IMG/VR virus record: IMGVR_UViG_3300050124_000034
Location: 1 to 28,339 of that record
Source: a virus
Reading direction: 5' to 3' (one strand)
DNA: 28,339 nucleotides
Shown: piece after piece, positions 14,400 to 22,183 of the stretch
How the letters are laid out: each line of letters starts with the position of its first letter
Numbering within the stretch: position 1 is the first letter of the stretch
Program-made: the position numbers and the translations under genes
The notes under the pieces: model-generated
What the model was told of the DNA's origin: nothing
The model's database searches: none
Seen by the model: the letters and a program-made list of their open reading frames with translations, nothing else

Positions 14400-14428
14400 A
14401 AAAGCCCTGTCTATATGACGGGGCTTTT
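14400..14428. terminator. Bidirectional intrinsic terminator
   Basis: A 12-bp stem AAAAGCCCTGTC / GACGGGGCTTTT (one G-U pair), loop TATAT, with U-rich tails on both sides (CTTTTACTTT rightward, CTTTTGCTTTT leftward). It separates the converging rightward cassette and the leftward early operon. The stop codon of the leftward 100-aa gene lies inside it. Confidence 0.85.
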
Positions 14429-14713
14429 ACTTTCGCAAGAACATAGCCTTTTTATCATTTTATCTTGATAATCTGCAGCCGGTTTATATCGGCCTCTGAT
14501 AATTTTGCTCACAAATATGTCATCTGTCGATGCGTCTGTTGAGTTTGCAAACTTTTGCGCCAGTTCCCACGCCTTTGCTTCGGATTCAATCAATGGTTCA
14601 TCCTTTTCGGGAAATTGATCCAGCCTGCAAATGGCCCCGATATGCACCGAGAAATTTACGACATACCCGTCCCTGCTGTTCTCAATGATTTTCAAGGCAT
14701 ATTCCATTTTCAT
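14411..14713 (-). CDS. Hypothetical 100-aa protein, last gene of early operon
   Basis: A soluble protein with alpha/beta character. A segment rich in Trp, Ala and Lys lies around residues 45-60, and there is a Cys pair (CSC) near the C-terminus. AGGGGGTG lies eight bases before ATG 14713. The stop TAG (14411-14413) is inside the bidirectional terminator hairpin, marking the end of the operon. No family recognised. Confidence 0.65.
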   Translation of the reverse strand: MKMEYALKIIENSRDGYVVNFSVHIGAICRLDQFPEKDEPLIESEAKAWELAQKFANSTDASTDDIFVSKIIRGRYKPAADYQDKMIKRLCSCESKSPVI

Positions 14714-14727
14714 TTCTTTTTCACCCC

Positions 14728-14997
14728 CTAATCTTCGTCAACGTCGTCCCATTCTTGCGGCTCAAAACTCTTGTTAAATTCTTTTTCAGCCTCTTCAAAC
14801 GATAGGTGCTTTTCATTTGCCAACCTTTTTATTGCGCTTATCCTCATTTGCTTTATCTCCGGTCCCCACTTCATTCTTCCCTGTCCCCTTTCAGCCGCAG
14901 CCCCGTTAAGCCCGCGCAGCCACCCTTCGCTGTTAATATCGTGCCATTTGGCATTTCCCCGCTGCTGGGGAAAGCGTTTAAATCCGCGACAACTCAA
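14728..14997 (-). CDS. Hypothetical 89-aa basic protein, start uncertain
   Basis: The frame can start at TTG 14997, overlapping the previous stop (TTGA) with no clear SD, or at an internal Met (residue 42, QGRMKWGPEIKQM). The first part is rich in Arg, Gly and Trp (about residues 15-38). The second is a helical segment with NEKHLSFEEAEKEF and an acidic end. Codons run without gaps into the neighbouring early genes, so the frame is probably coding. No family recognised. Confidence 0.55.
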   Translation of the reverse strand: MSCRGFKRFPQQRGNAKWHDINSEGWLRGLNGAAAERGQGRMKWGPEIKQMRISAIKRLANEKHLSFEEAEKEFNKSFEPQEWDDVDED

Positions 14998-15194
14998 ATT
15001 GATTTTCTGCTACTTGCATATTCTTGGCAATGGTTAAGTGAAATTTTCAAAACTCGTTCTAAATCCTCTGGGGACACATCGAGATCGAGCGCAATTATCA
15101 AAGGGTATTCGCCGGAACGGTACCGGCGGCGCATCTCGGCTTTGTCATGTTCAGTCGGATGGTGTGCTGTTTCAAGAACTTTCTTTCCCGTCAC
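14994..15194 (-). CDS. Small helix-turn-helix-like protein (66 aa)
   Basis: GTG 15194 overlaps the upstream TAG by one base and is preceded by a GGGGGG run acting as SD. A longer version from GTG 15269 would overlap the upstream gene by 76 bases and is less likely. The product has AEMRRRYRSGEYPLIIALDL followed by VSPEDLERVL, which looks like a helix-turn-helix with a basic first helix. It lies in the early operon after the primase-helicase. A regulatory role is inferred. Confidence 0.6.
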   Translation of the reverse strand: MTGKKVLETAHHPTEHDKAEMRRRYRSGEYPLIIALDLDVSPEDLERVLKISLNHCQEYASSRKSI

Positions 15195-15490
15195 TATTCC
15201 CCCCGGCTTAATAAAATCTCTCTCCAACATTTCACGGAACGCTTTTGATCGTGCCTGCAGCCGTGGCACATTTCAAGTTTTTCCCCGTTATCTTCGGCGT
15301 ATGAATCAGCGGGGCAACCACCCATGTCCTCATGCAGCTCCAGGCACTCAGCGTTAATAACCTTGTTAAGCAAGGCGTTTTCTTTAATCCATCGGTCGCA
15401 ATCGGTCACAAGCCCGTCATGATGCTTTCTCAATGCCGTAAGATCAGATTTCAGTCGTTCGTTTTCCTCCTGCAAGGTTTCAAATGTCAT
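15194..15490 (-). CDS. Coiled-coil protein with Cys-rich zinc-type tail (98 aa)
   Basis: ATG 15490 overlaps the end of the primase-helicase gene and has GGGGGA eight bases upstream. Residues 3-40 are a heptad-like coiled coil (LQEENERLKSDLTALRK). The C-terminal half carries six Cys, including CHGC and KCW, fitting a zinc site. Proteins of this form are common in Gram-positive phage replication modules, usually without assigned function. A 17-base stretch inside it (15403-15419, plus strand) equals part of the twister-like RNA. Confidence 0.65.
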   Translation of the reverse strand: MTFETLQEENERLKSDLTALRKHHDGLVTDCDRWIKENALLNKVINAECLELHEDMGGCPADSYAEDNGEKLEMCHGCRHDQKRSVKCWREILLSRGE

Positions 15491-17261
15491 GCTCCCAGTC
15501 CCCCTCGCCTGTAATTTCAATAAAGTCCTGTTTATTGTTTGGCCTTTCCCACCCGAAAACTTTTGTATTACCCTTCGACGGCAAATACAACCGACGGCTG
15601 ATTTTATCGTAATTCAATCCGACCTGCCCGGTTATCCCCTCTGCCCTACTCTTAAGGACTTTAAGAGCAACGTCACAGCCATGTGCTGCCCGGTCTTTTT
15701 CGTTCAGCCGCTCAAGGGAAAACACATTGTCAGCCCGGTTTGTAATGTCCCCACTGCCGGAAACGTCGTCGTTTTCAAGGACTCCGCTTGTTTTCCGGGG
15801 ATGCGCCACGAGATGAACATGTACCTCATACCTTTTTGCAAACTCTATAAACAGCCCGACAAGGTTTGACTGCATCCGATAAAAATTATTATCACTTTCC
15901 GTGCTGTATCGGCAGGTCATGAGGTTATCAATCATGAACACTCGGCAGTTGTATCGCTTAACGGCATATTCAAAGATTTTCAATATGCTTTTTGCTTCAT
16001 CCGCTTGCGCTATGGTATTGTCGTAAAGCCAAAACTTTTCACGATACCAGGCCTTAATTCTTTCGGTAATTTCATGATCGACATAGCATAAATCTTTATC
16101 AAGAGTATCGTCGTGGTATTTTGTAACGTGATCTCTGCCTGCAGCCTGTAGGTCAATCCAGTGTTGAAATCTGTCTGCTCTCAATTCCCCCGAATAAGCG
16201 CATACTTTCTCGCCCTGATCCACGGCCTCAAGCATTAGCTGACCTAAAATCGTTGATTTGCCCTCACCCCTGCGCCCAGTCCATATAGACAGATCGCTCA
16301 TTAAAAAGCCACCCGTCATTCGATCAAGCTCTTGTATGCCGCTCAATGACCGCTGAACGTGCCTTATATCAATCGGGGTTACGTCAGCAAGGTCAATAAG
16401 GCCGTAAACCGGTATTTCTTTTGTCGTATCATAGGCGGCCTTTACCGCGGCGGGCCCGCTCCGGTATAAAAGCTCATTCGCGTCCTTGCAATCGTGCTGC
16501 ACTATGAAAATTCGATAATCTGCTAACCTTGGAATAAGCTTTTGAATCATAATCCTGCCGGGACCGTCGTTATCTCCGTAAAGGTAAATTGCCTTAAATT
16601 GTTTGAGCCAGTCCCAGCATGTATCAAGCCAGGTTAAATCTTCCGCGCCGGATGGAACGCTGACTGAATTGGGGATCCCTGCCTCATGGCCGCTCATTGC
16701 GTCAACCTCGCCCTCGTAGATACAAAGGGGATATTGCGGGTCGCATAAGTCCATGCCGAACAGGACGGGCTTTGTGTCGGTCTCACGCCATGCCTTTGGC
16801 TCGCCTTTTTCAATCTTGTGCGACGGTCGGAATTTCACAAAAACAAGTTCGCCGTTCTCGGTGTATGGAAACACGATATTGCCCTTGATGTCACATCCCA
16901 CGCCGTAAGCGTCCATTGTTGCCCGGCTGATCTTCCGCATAGCAAGGTATTTTTCGGCTGCATCCGTGGGCTTTTCAATTTTCGTTTCAGGTTTTTTATA
17001 CATGGCTTTGGGCTTGTATGTATTGCCTGTTTCATCCCTGTCGGCAGTCTCTCCAAAGTCCTTGCATAACTGCCAGAAAGTGCCCTGTTTGCCGCAACTT
17101 CCGCGCTTGCAGTTATATGTCCCGTTGTCTTTATTTAGTGCAAAGCTGTACTTGTCCCGGTGTTCTCCACCATGGCAAAAAGGGCATAAATCCGGCACAA
17201 TTTCGTCGCCTTTAATTTTAAAAGGGTCTAAATATCTATGGGCAAAGTCAAATATATCCAT
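15480..17261 (-). CDS. Bifunctional DNA primase-helicase (T7 gp4-like)
   Basis: A 593-aa replisome protein. An N-terminal zinc-binding domain has Cys26, Cys29, Cys51 and Cys56. A TOPRIM domain follows, with EGEVDA (about 183-188) and YGDNDGPG (about 228-235). Then comes a DnaB/RecA-type helicase with Walker A GRRGEGKST (329-337), Walker B VFMIDN (441-446) and the LVAHPRK motif. It would unwind DNA and lay down primers at the fork. A GTG at 17273 is in frame, but GAGGG is better placed for ATG 17261. It follows the initiator gene, the usual loader/initiator-helicase pairing. Confidence 0.93.
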   Translation of the reverse strand: MDIFDFAHRYLDPFKIKGDEIVPDLCPFCHGGEHRDKYSFALNKDNGTYNCKRGSCGKQGTFWQLCKDFGETADRDETGNTYKPKAMYKKPETKIEKPTDAAEKYLAMRKISRATMDAYGVGCDIKGNIVFPYTENGELVFVKFRPSHKIEKGEPKAWRETDTKPVLFGMDLCDPQYPLCIYEGEVDAMSGHEAGIPNSVSVPSGAEDLTWLDTCWDWLKQFKAIYLYGDNDGPGRIMIQKLIPRLADYRIFIVQHDCKDANELLYRSGPAAVKAAYDTTKEIPVYGLIDLADVTPIDIRHVQRSLSGIQELDRMTGGFLMSDLSIWTGRRGEGKSTILGQLMLEAVDQGEKVCAYSGELRADRFQHWIDLQAAGRDHVTKYHDDTLDKDLCYVDHEITERIKAWYREKFWLYDNTIAQADEAKSILKIFEYAVKRYNCRVFMIDNLMTCRYSTESDNNFYRMQSNLVGLFIEFAKRYEVHVHLVAHPRKTSGVLENDDVSGSGDITNRADNVFSLERLNEKDRAAHGCDVALKVLKSRAEGITGQVGLNYDKISRRLYLPSKGNTKVFGWERPNNKQDFIEITGEGDWEHDI

Positions 17262-17279
17262 TTGCACCCTCACTTTTAC

Positions 17280-18152
17280 TTATGTTTTAATACCGTCAAA
17301 CCGGTCACCGCCGCCGCTTGTGTCGCCATAATTGCCTTCAAGAATTTTTTGGCGGTTTGCAGACTTAATAATCCAGTCAAAGCCGCATCCGTGAAAGCTT
17401 CCGGTCCGCCCCGTTAAAAAGTCGCTTGCTTCTACACGCTTGAAAAACTCTCTTATAGCATCAAGCGTCAATTCGTCATACCTCCACCATACCCGCATAG
17501 TTGTCTGTCTTGCCTCAGTCATTGTTTTAATTTTTGGCAAACTGATACAGACGGTATTGTATATATCCATGATCTTTTGATAAGGGCAAACAGCTGCATG
17601 CCCCTCCACGGAATTCAACCCATCAAGCACAGGCTCGTCGGTGCCAACCGACATACTATCGTCAGATAGTATACAAGGTACGGTTAGGTTAGGTACGGTT
17701 AGGTTAGGTACGGTACTCGATACGACCTCCGCGGGTAATTCCGTAGGATGGTCACACGGAATTCCGTCGGAATTACCCGGGATTTCCCTCGGAATTGCGT
17801 CAGACTTTTTGCGTTTTCGTTCCCTGTCATATTTCCGCTTACGGATTAACTGCCCAGCGTAATCATTCCAGTCGTGAATAAATAATTTACCGTCAACACT
17901 ATCAAACCACCTTGAGGATATTAAGGCAGTCACAAACTTTTCAGGGGACTTCCGCCACCCTGCGGCGGCGGATATCTCCTCATAATCAAGATGGCTTATT
18001 TCTCCGGTTTCGTCCTCAATCTTATCAATGGCCCAAGACCAAAACCGAGCCAAATATGCGGCGGCAAGCATTTTTTCGATGCCCAACGAGGCGGCAAGCG
18101 GTTTTAATTTAGGGTTAGTGAAAAAATCATTATGTAATTCAATCCAAGCCAA
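17280..18152 (-). CDS. Replication initiator-like protein (O/DnaD-type context)
   Basis: A 290-aa protein. The N-terminal domain (1-100) begins MAWIELHNDF and resembles winged-helix N-termini of Gram-positive phage replication proteins. A basic, low-complexity linker (about 105-160) includes a repeated TVPNL unit. The C-terminal domain (about 185-270) is helical, with SFHGCGFDWIIKS typical of DnaD-like initiators. It is followed directly by the primase-helicase. The linker codons contain direct and inverted repeats, as in lambda O, where the origin lies inside the gene. The initiator role is inferred from fold pattern and context. Confidence 0.75.
   Translation of the reverse strand: MAWIELHNDFFTNPKLKPLAASLGIEKMLAAAYLARFWSWAIDKIEDETGEISHLDYEEISAAAGWRKSPEKFVTALISSRWFDSVDGKLFIHDWNDYAGQLIRKRKYDRERKRKKSDAIPREIPGNSDGIPCDHPTELPAEVVSSTVPNLTVPNLTVPCILSDDSMSVGTDEPVLDGLNSVEGHAAVCPYQKIMDIYNTVCISLPKIKTMTEARQTTMRVWWRYDELTLDAIREFFKRVEASDFLTGRTGSFHGCGFDWIIKSANRQKILEGNYGDTSGGGDRFDGIKT
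17653..17799. repeat. Iteron-like cluster, probable phage replication origin
   Basis: Inside the initiator gene are: a perfect inverted repeat ATACTATC-GTCA-GATAGTAT (17653-17672); two direct copies of GGTACGGTTAGGTTA (17677-17691, 17692-17706) plus a partial third (17707-17715); and four copies of a CGGAATT-type element in mixed orientation (17734-17743, 17757-17766, 17768-17777, 17790-17799). Lambdoid and many Gram-positive phages carry origin iterons within the initiator gene. Confidence 0.65.
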
Positions 18153-18167
18153 ATTATTTTATTCCCC

Positions 18168-18449
18168 CTATTCCTTTAAACTCTGAATTGCAAGCCGCAT
18201 GCCAAGTTTGAAACCGGAAACAAAAAAGTCACGCGAAGCAATGGCTGACACGTCGCTCACTCGATTGCTGAGACGTCGAAACGCTGGCAGCCGCTCTGGT
18301 ACTAACGCTTTTTCAAACTCAACGGCGGCACTGTACAGCGTCTCAACAGCCGCCTTATATTCTTTACTTTCGCAAATATCGCCCTCATTCAAAAGGCTGG
18401 CAAACATGGTTTCAATGGTGTTTTTTTGCTCAAAAATACTCTCACTCAT
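18168..18449 (-). CDS. Hypothetical 93-aa protein with GFKLGMRL tail
   Basis: A helical protein with an acidic N-terminal half and a C-terminal segment FFVSGFKLGMRLAIQSL. The same GFKLGMRL motif ends the 117-aa protein encoded at 18874-19227, so the two are probably related. The pattern resembles small Firmicutes proteins of the DUF6809 type, which end in a similar Phe-Gly-Phe-Arg/Lys-Leu-Gly helix. GAAAGGG precedes ATG 18449. Function unknown. Confidence 0.65.
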   Translation of the reverse strand: MSESIFEQKNTIETMFASLLNEGDICESKEYKAAVETLYSAAVEFEKALVPERLPAFRRLSNRVSDVSAIASRDFFVSGFKLGMRLAIQSLKE

Positions 18450-18563
18450 GATAAAAACCCTTTCAAAAATCTTATTTTATTCTGCAAATTTTGAGTAAAT
18501 TATTAATAAAACTCCTATGTAGTCGCAGAGTTATTCTTACGGATATAAGCGAGAATAGCTTGC

Positions 18564-18872
18564 TTAATTTCGTTGTGGGTCATGTATTACTTTCACCTCT
18601 CCTGCCATGATATTTCTATAGGCACTCATATTTTTGGAAGTGAGGAAAGCATTGCGTTCTAAAGAATCTTGAGAAACCCGAATATCTAAATCCGGGATTG
18701 TTATTCCGAATTCGCGTTCAATGGCGTTCCGCATATAAAACGCATGCTTGAGCGCATCCTCTATGTCAGGAATGGGATTTGGAAAACTTTCAGCCCCTTC
18801 ATCCGTTATGGCGGAAACCTGAAACCCCTTTCCGCTCGGATGAATGTCGACCATAATAACAACTTTATCCAT
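18564..18872 (-). CDS. Hypothetical 102-aa protein
   Basis: ATG 18872 is one base after the upstream TGA, with GGGGGAG ten bases before it; longer in-frame versions would overlap the upstream gene. The product starts MDKVVIMVDIHPSGKGF and reads like an alpha/beta fold: strands, a DIEDALKHAFYMRNAIEREFG helix pair and a basic tail. This resembles a small HicB-like or double-stranded-RNA-binding layout, but no diagnostic residue is visible, so no function is assigned. Confidence 0.6.
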   Translation of the reverse strand: MDKVVIMVDIHPSGKGFQVSAITDEGAESFPNPIPDIEDALKHAFYMRNAIEREFGITIPDLDIRVSQDSLERNAFLTSKNMSAYRNIMAGEVKVIHDPQRN

Positions 18873-18873
18873 G

Positions 18874-19227
18874 TCAATCATTCTCCCCCATGTCGCGGTA
18901 GTCTTTTGTATCTTCATCTTTGAAACATTCAGCGCCCAGTCGCATGCCGAGCTTAAAACCATCTTTAAACCCCTGGTCGTATCCGGTATTTAAGTAGGAA
19001 CCCTGTATGTCAGAAATAAGGTCTGATGCTTCGCGCTTTTTACCCTCCGAAATTTCTATCAGCAAACAATCAATAGGCTTATTAAATCGTTTATCAAGCG
19101 CTTCCTCTTCAGGGGTTGACATTGCATGTCGAGTATCAGCAGCCGTCGTACATGTACAAAGATAGTCAAGCGCCGTGCCGTCGTAGTTGAATCCACATTT
19201 CTTTATAAGAGGTAAACAACCGTTCAT
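18874..19227 (-). CDS. Hypothetical 117-aa protein, paralogue of the 93-aa protein
   Basis: A soluble protein with an N-terminal Cys-containing region (CTC), an acidic helical middle and a C-terminal GYDQGFKDGFKLGMRL segment shared with the protein at 18168-18449. GAAAGG lies before ATG 19227. The shared tail at the end of two nearby genes suggests duplication and divergence in the early operon. Function unknown. Confidence 0.65.
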   Translation of the reverse strand: MNGCLPLIKKCGFNYDGTALDYLCTCTTAADTRHAMSTPEEEALDKRFNKPIDCLLIEISEGKKREASDLISDIQGSYLNTGYDQGFKDGFKLGMRLGAECFKDEDTKDYRDMGEND

Positions 19228-19261
19228 TTATAATCAACCTTTCAAATTTTGATTTTTTATT

Positions 19262-19798
19262 CTAAACCCGTGCCATGCGGCTTGTTATATCAATAACAGC
19301 GCAAGAAATACCGGCCAACTCTTGTAAAATTTTTATTTTGTCAGGAACTGCTTGATATGCCGCTGCAATACCGCTGACGCACAGCAAGACTTCGCCTTTG
19401 TCATCGTCCGGCACAGTCGCCCATATCGAAAGCAATTCGCTTGTAGCTGCTTTTGCTTGGGCGGCTGCTTTTTGACGGTCTTTTACTATTTCGCTAATTT
19501 CATGTTCAGGAGTAAATTGAAGCATTCGCGCTGGTGTACTACTATAATAACTTGCAAGCCATTCATAAAGGAATTCCGGTATCAATTTGCCTTTAACGGA
19601 TAGCACCTGCTGCAGATGCTCAAGGTTGAAATAGTCCGGTAGTTTAATGTTGCGTTTTTCTGCCCATAAAGTGATGTAATTATATAAGCCTCTGAAATCA
19701 GTGCCCGGGTATTCTTCGTTGCGCATCTGACAGTATTCAAGAAACGCCCTGACATTATCGCTTTTCCCGGTAGTATCATTTTCAAATTGATAATTCAT
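19262..19798 (-). CDS. Hypothetical 178-aa protein
   Basis: A soluble, largely helical protein. A Tyr/Trp-rich N-terminal half includes GLYNYITLWAEKRN; a Lys/Ala/Gln helix spans about residues 105-125; a hydrophobic C-terminal region (ILQELAGISCAVIDI) is too short for a confident membrane helix. GGGAGG lies nine bases before ATG 19798. It is in the early operon between unknown genes. No family recognised. Confidence 0.65.
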   Translation of the reverse strand: MNYQFENDTTGKSDNVRAFLEYCQMRNEEYPGTDFRGLYNYITLWAEKRNIKLPDYFNLEHLQQVLSVKGKLIPEFLYEWLASYYSSTPARMLQFTPEHEISEIVKDRQKAAAQAKAATSELLSIWATVPDDDKGEVLLCVSGIAAAYQAVPDKIKILQELAGISCAVIDITSRMARV

Positions 19799-19868
19799 TG
19801 TAACTGGCCTCCCAATTTTTTTATTGTATTTAAACCAATATGGGGTTATAATTGTTACAGGTATTTAA

Positions 19869-20378
19869 TTAAATTGCCCGTTTAGTATCAGCACTCCCTA
19901 TATTTGCCGCCTTTACCATTCCCGTGGTGAGGGCGGCACTTTTATTAAAGAGATGATTTGCGTCCGAAAGAATACTGTTGAAATCATCAATAAAATCGGA
20001 AAGCATATTTATCTTTAAAAAAGCATCTTTGTAACCGCGGATCAACTCGGAAACCACGTCGGACGTTTCACCTTTCAAACCCTCTTCTATACCTTCTGGG
20101 CAAATACAAAAAAAGTCTGTGCTTAAATCACGCATAATTAATTGGGAATATTCGGATTTGTCTTTTGCCTTAGATAGCATATCGCCAACGTCGCAGAAAT
20201 TTTTATAAGTCACAATAAAACTCGGCGCAAAAGGAGAATCAGAGGGATAAGAATTGTGCTCAGGAGTCAATAACTCGGAGGTACATTCTGAGCAATAAAT
20301 TGTCTTATTGTCATAATGTGAAAAATATCTTCCCTCAATGACTTGGCCGCATCTCGAACATTTAATCTGATTTTCCAT
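19869..20378 (-). CDS. Zinc-ribbon / LIM-like early protein (169 aa)
   Basis: The N-terminus carries CSRC at residues 7-10 and CSEC at about 29-32, a treble-clef or LIM-like zinc finger. A helical body follows, with FFCICPEG in the middle and an acidic helix near residues 135-150. GAGAGGG precedes ATG 20378. Small zinc-finger proteins in early phage operons often bind host proteins or nucleic acid, but no specific function can be read here. Confidence 0.65.
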   Translation of the reverse strand: MENQIKCSRCGQVIEGRYFSHYDNKTIYCSECTSELLTPEHNSYPSDSPFAPSFIVTYKNFCDVGDMLSKAKDKSEYSQLIMRDLSTDFFCICPEGIEEGLKGETSDVVSELIRGYKDAFLKINMLSDFIDDFNSILSDANHLFNKSAALTTGMVKAANIGSADTKRAI

Positions 20379-20422
20379 TTTAAAAACCCTCTCTTATAAT
20401 AAATTTTGATTATGCCCTTGAA

Positions 20423-21058
20423 TTATTGCACCACTTTTAAGTATGCTGGTACCGGTCTTTTTACCGGCATAGATTTATGAGTATCGGAATTAATCATAAA
20501 TTCCTTGCCATCGGGAGTGGAGTATTTTGAATAAACGGGGATGCTGTTTTCAGCCGCCCAAACTTCCATAAAATCCGGTTTACCTTGAAGATGCAGAATT
20601 TTGCTTTGAACTGACATTAGTGCTACCGTAAATTTGCGCACATCCCGATTTTGATAGTCGAACAAAAGACCGGGCAAGTTTTCTTGACCTATAGGCTTGC
20701 CTGCAGGCAATTTATTAATTTCCCCAATAGTGGAGAAATAATCTTTCATTTCCCACTTGTCGCCGTCGTATCTTTTCTCAATAGGGAAAAACCTGACGAA
20801 TTCAAGCGGGGTTAACGAGGACAAAATATCCATAGTGGTCGCGATAAATCCCTGATAATTCAATAAGTCGTTGAATTCTATGATCTCTCTTTGATTGAAA
20901 ACTACATACCTGAGAGCAAGAAAAGCATATTGTTTTATAATTTTCTTTTGCTCGTAATCACTTTGCCCGTGCTGAATTTCGTTCAGCTTGCGGCCACAGG
21001 CACCAAGATAGATGTCTGGCATATTAACGGGTTTTGTTTTAACTAATTCCACGTCCAT
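20423..21058 (-). CDS. Hypothetical 211-aa early protein
   Basis: A soluble alpha/beta protein with LGACGRKLNEIQ near the N-terminus, a central SSLTPLEFVRFFPIEKRYDG segment and a basic Pro/Lys C-terminal tail. AAGGAG lies close (3 bases) before ATG 21058. TTG 21079 is an alternative start, so the first residues are uncertain. It is in the early operon. No family recognised. Confidence 0.6.
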   Translation of the reverse strand: MDVELVKTKPVNMPDIYLGACGRKLNEIQHGQSDYEQKKIIKQYAFLALRYVVFNQREIIEFNDLLNYQGFIATTMDILSSLTPLEFVRFFPIEKRYDGDKWEMKDYFSTIGEINKLPAGKPIGQENLPGLLFDYQNRDVRKFTVALMSVQSKILHLQGKPDFMEVWAAENSIPVYSKYSTPDGKEFMINSDTHKSMPVKRPVPAYLKVVQ

Positions 21059-21119
21059 AATCTCCTTATTGCTTTTCAAATCCGATTATAATAGCGGTAT
21101 AGATTTTTGCAGTAACTAC

Positions 21120-21449
21120 CTATTTAGGGCAAACGGTCAGATTGATTAGGCCAACGAGCTCTTCCGGGTAAAGTTCATTTATGCGCCCTTGAACAACATC
21201 GTAACAATCTCGAAAAAAATCCTGCACATCATCTTTGCAATCTAAAATAGGATTATCCCTGACCTTTTTGTAAATTTCCCGTGCCTCTTCTGATTCCTCA
21301 CCGAAACCGCAAGTTTTCAAAGTGTTTATGTAATAGTCACCCAACTCAGCAACTATGCGGGGCTTGTCCTCTTCTTTAGGCTGCCATTTGTCAAAATTCA
21401 ATGTGCGCTCATGAATTGAAAATAACTTATTGATTACAATCTCTGGCAT
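21120..21449 (-). CDS. Hypothetical 109-aa early protein
   Basis: ATG 21449 is preceded by GGGGGTGG at normal spacing. The longer form to 21506 would overlap the upstream gene by 23 bases. The product is acidic and helical, with INKLFSIHERTL near the start and two Cys in the DCKDDVQDFFRDCYD segment. It is in the early operon. No family recognised; acidity and small size are features of some host-inhibitor proteins, but that is not evidence of such a role. Confidence 0.6.
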   Translation of the reverse strand: MPEIVINKLFSIHERTLNFDKWQPKEEDKPRIVAELGDYYINTLKTCGFGEESEEAREIYKKVRDNPILDCKDDVQDFFRDCYDVVQGRINELYPEELVGLINLTVCPK

Positions 21450-21483
21450 TACTGCCACCCCCAAAAATTTAGTCCAAAACTGA

Positions 21484-22008
21484 TTATAATTTTGCACACA
21501 GGACATCAGAAATTAATGGATTGCCGAAAGTGTCAAGAGTATCACACCAACATTCCCCGTCTTTTATTCCGAACCACCCGTGAATTTCCCTTTCCGCTTC
21601 CCCTGTGCTCATGCCGTTTAATTTAGCCAACAGCCCAATGCCACCAACCAACCCCTGAGAACGAATTTTTGCAATAACCTTTATTTTGTTTTGCACCCAA
21701 ACAATAGCATTATCTTTATATGGTTCGGTCTCACAGGTGTCGGAGCGAACTATATCAATTCTGCCGGTTACCCTTTTAAGAGGGAATTTTGCGCCTATGG
21801 CATGCTCAAGGGCCTTTGTGTCGCTTGGCATATTATACGGGCCTGCCGTTACTACGCCGTGGACTTCGCCGTTGCATGTGTTGCAAAGCACTTTATCGCC
21901 ACACTTGATATTTAGATTTTTGGGGACTTCAAATAAATATTCTTTTGAATTCTTTTTTCTAATGGTATGATGTGCAAAAACAATTTGTACGCCTGAGATT
22001 TCATTCAT
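21484..22008 (-). CDS. Hypothetical 174-aa early protein with Cys motifs
   Basis: ATG 22008 overlaps the upstream stop (ATGA), with GGAGGTG nine bases before it. Residues 1-110 look beta-rich, with CGDKVLCNTC (about 37-46) resembling half of a zinc site or an SH3-like barrel edge. The C-terminal part has a Gly-rich IRSQGLVGGIGLLAKL segment and CWC. It is coupled to the preceding 57-aa gene. No family recognised. Confidence 0.65.
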   Translation of the reverse strand: MNEISGVQIVFAHHTIRKKNSKEYLFEVPKNLNIKCGDKVLCNTCNGEVHGVVTAGPYNMPSDTKALEHAIGAKFPLKRVTGRIDIVRSDTCETEPYKDNAIVWVQNKIKVIAKIRSQGLVGGIGLLAKLNGMSTGEAEREIHGWFGIKDGECWCDTLDTFGNPLISDVLCAKL

Positions 22009-22178
22009 GAACTTTGACACCTCCATATTTTTTCTTTTAAAACAGTGATCCGCTGGGTTCCGTCAATCTTCTTAAGCCGTTGCAAAAGCCGGTATGTATC
22101 AACGAGAACGGCTAAATGATCGATTTTGTCAGCATCTTTTACGATGATGTTAAAATGATCAGTTTTTGTGGATTGCAT
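22005..22178 (-). CDS. Hypothetical 57-aa early protein
   Basis: AAAAGGAG (22187-22194) is eight bases before ATG 22178 and overlaps the previous gene's stop. The product is a small mixed alpha/beta protein with a VDTYRLLQRLKKIDG helix. It overlaps the next gene by four bases (ATGA), indicating coupling. No family recognised. Confidence 0.6.
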   Translation of the reverse strand: MQSTKTDHFNIIVKDADKIDHLAVLVDTYRLLQRLKKIDGTQRITVLKEKIWRCQSS

Positions 22179-22183
22179 AGGCA

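Noticed and set aside
15340-15430. Possible second twister ribozyme around the repeated 17-base stretch
   Set aside because: The GAGNG strand and a matching P1 are missing and P4 is broken beyond three pairs; it is also inside a coding gene on the other strand.
17677-17715. GGTTAGG-type repeat that resembles telomeric repeats
   Set aside because: The true unit is 15 bases (GGTACGGTTAGGTTA), with 2.6 copies inside a coding gene; an origin iteron is a far better explanation.
18515-18583. Leftward 22-codon frame (MTHNEIKQ start) overlapping the end of the 102-aa gene
   Set aside because: Too short to support from sequence alone; the possible SD (AGAGGTGAAAG) is inside the upstream gene and poorly spaced. 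It could be a real peptide but no evidence decides it.
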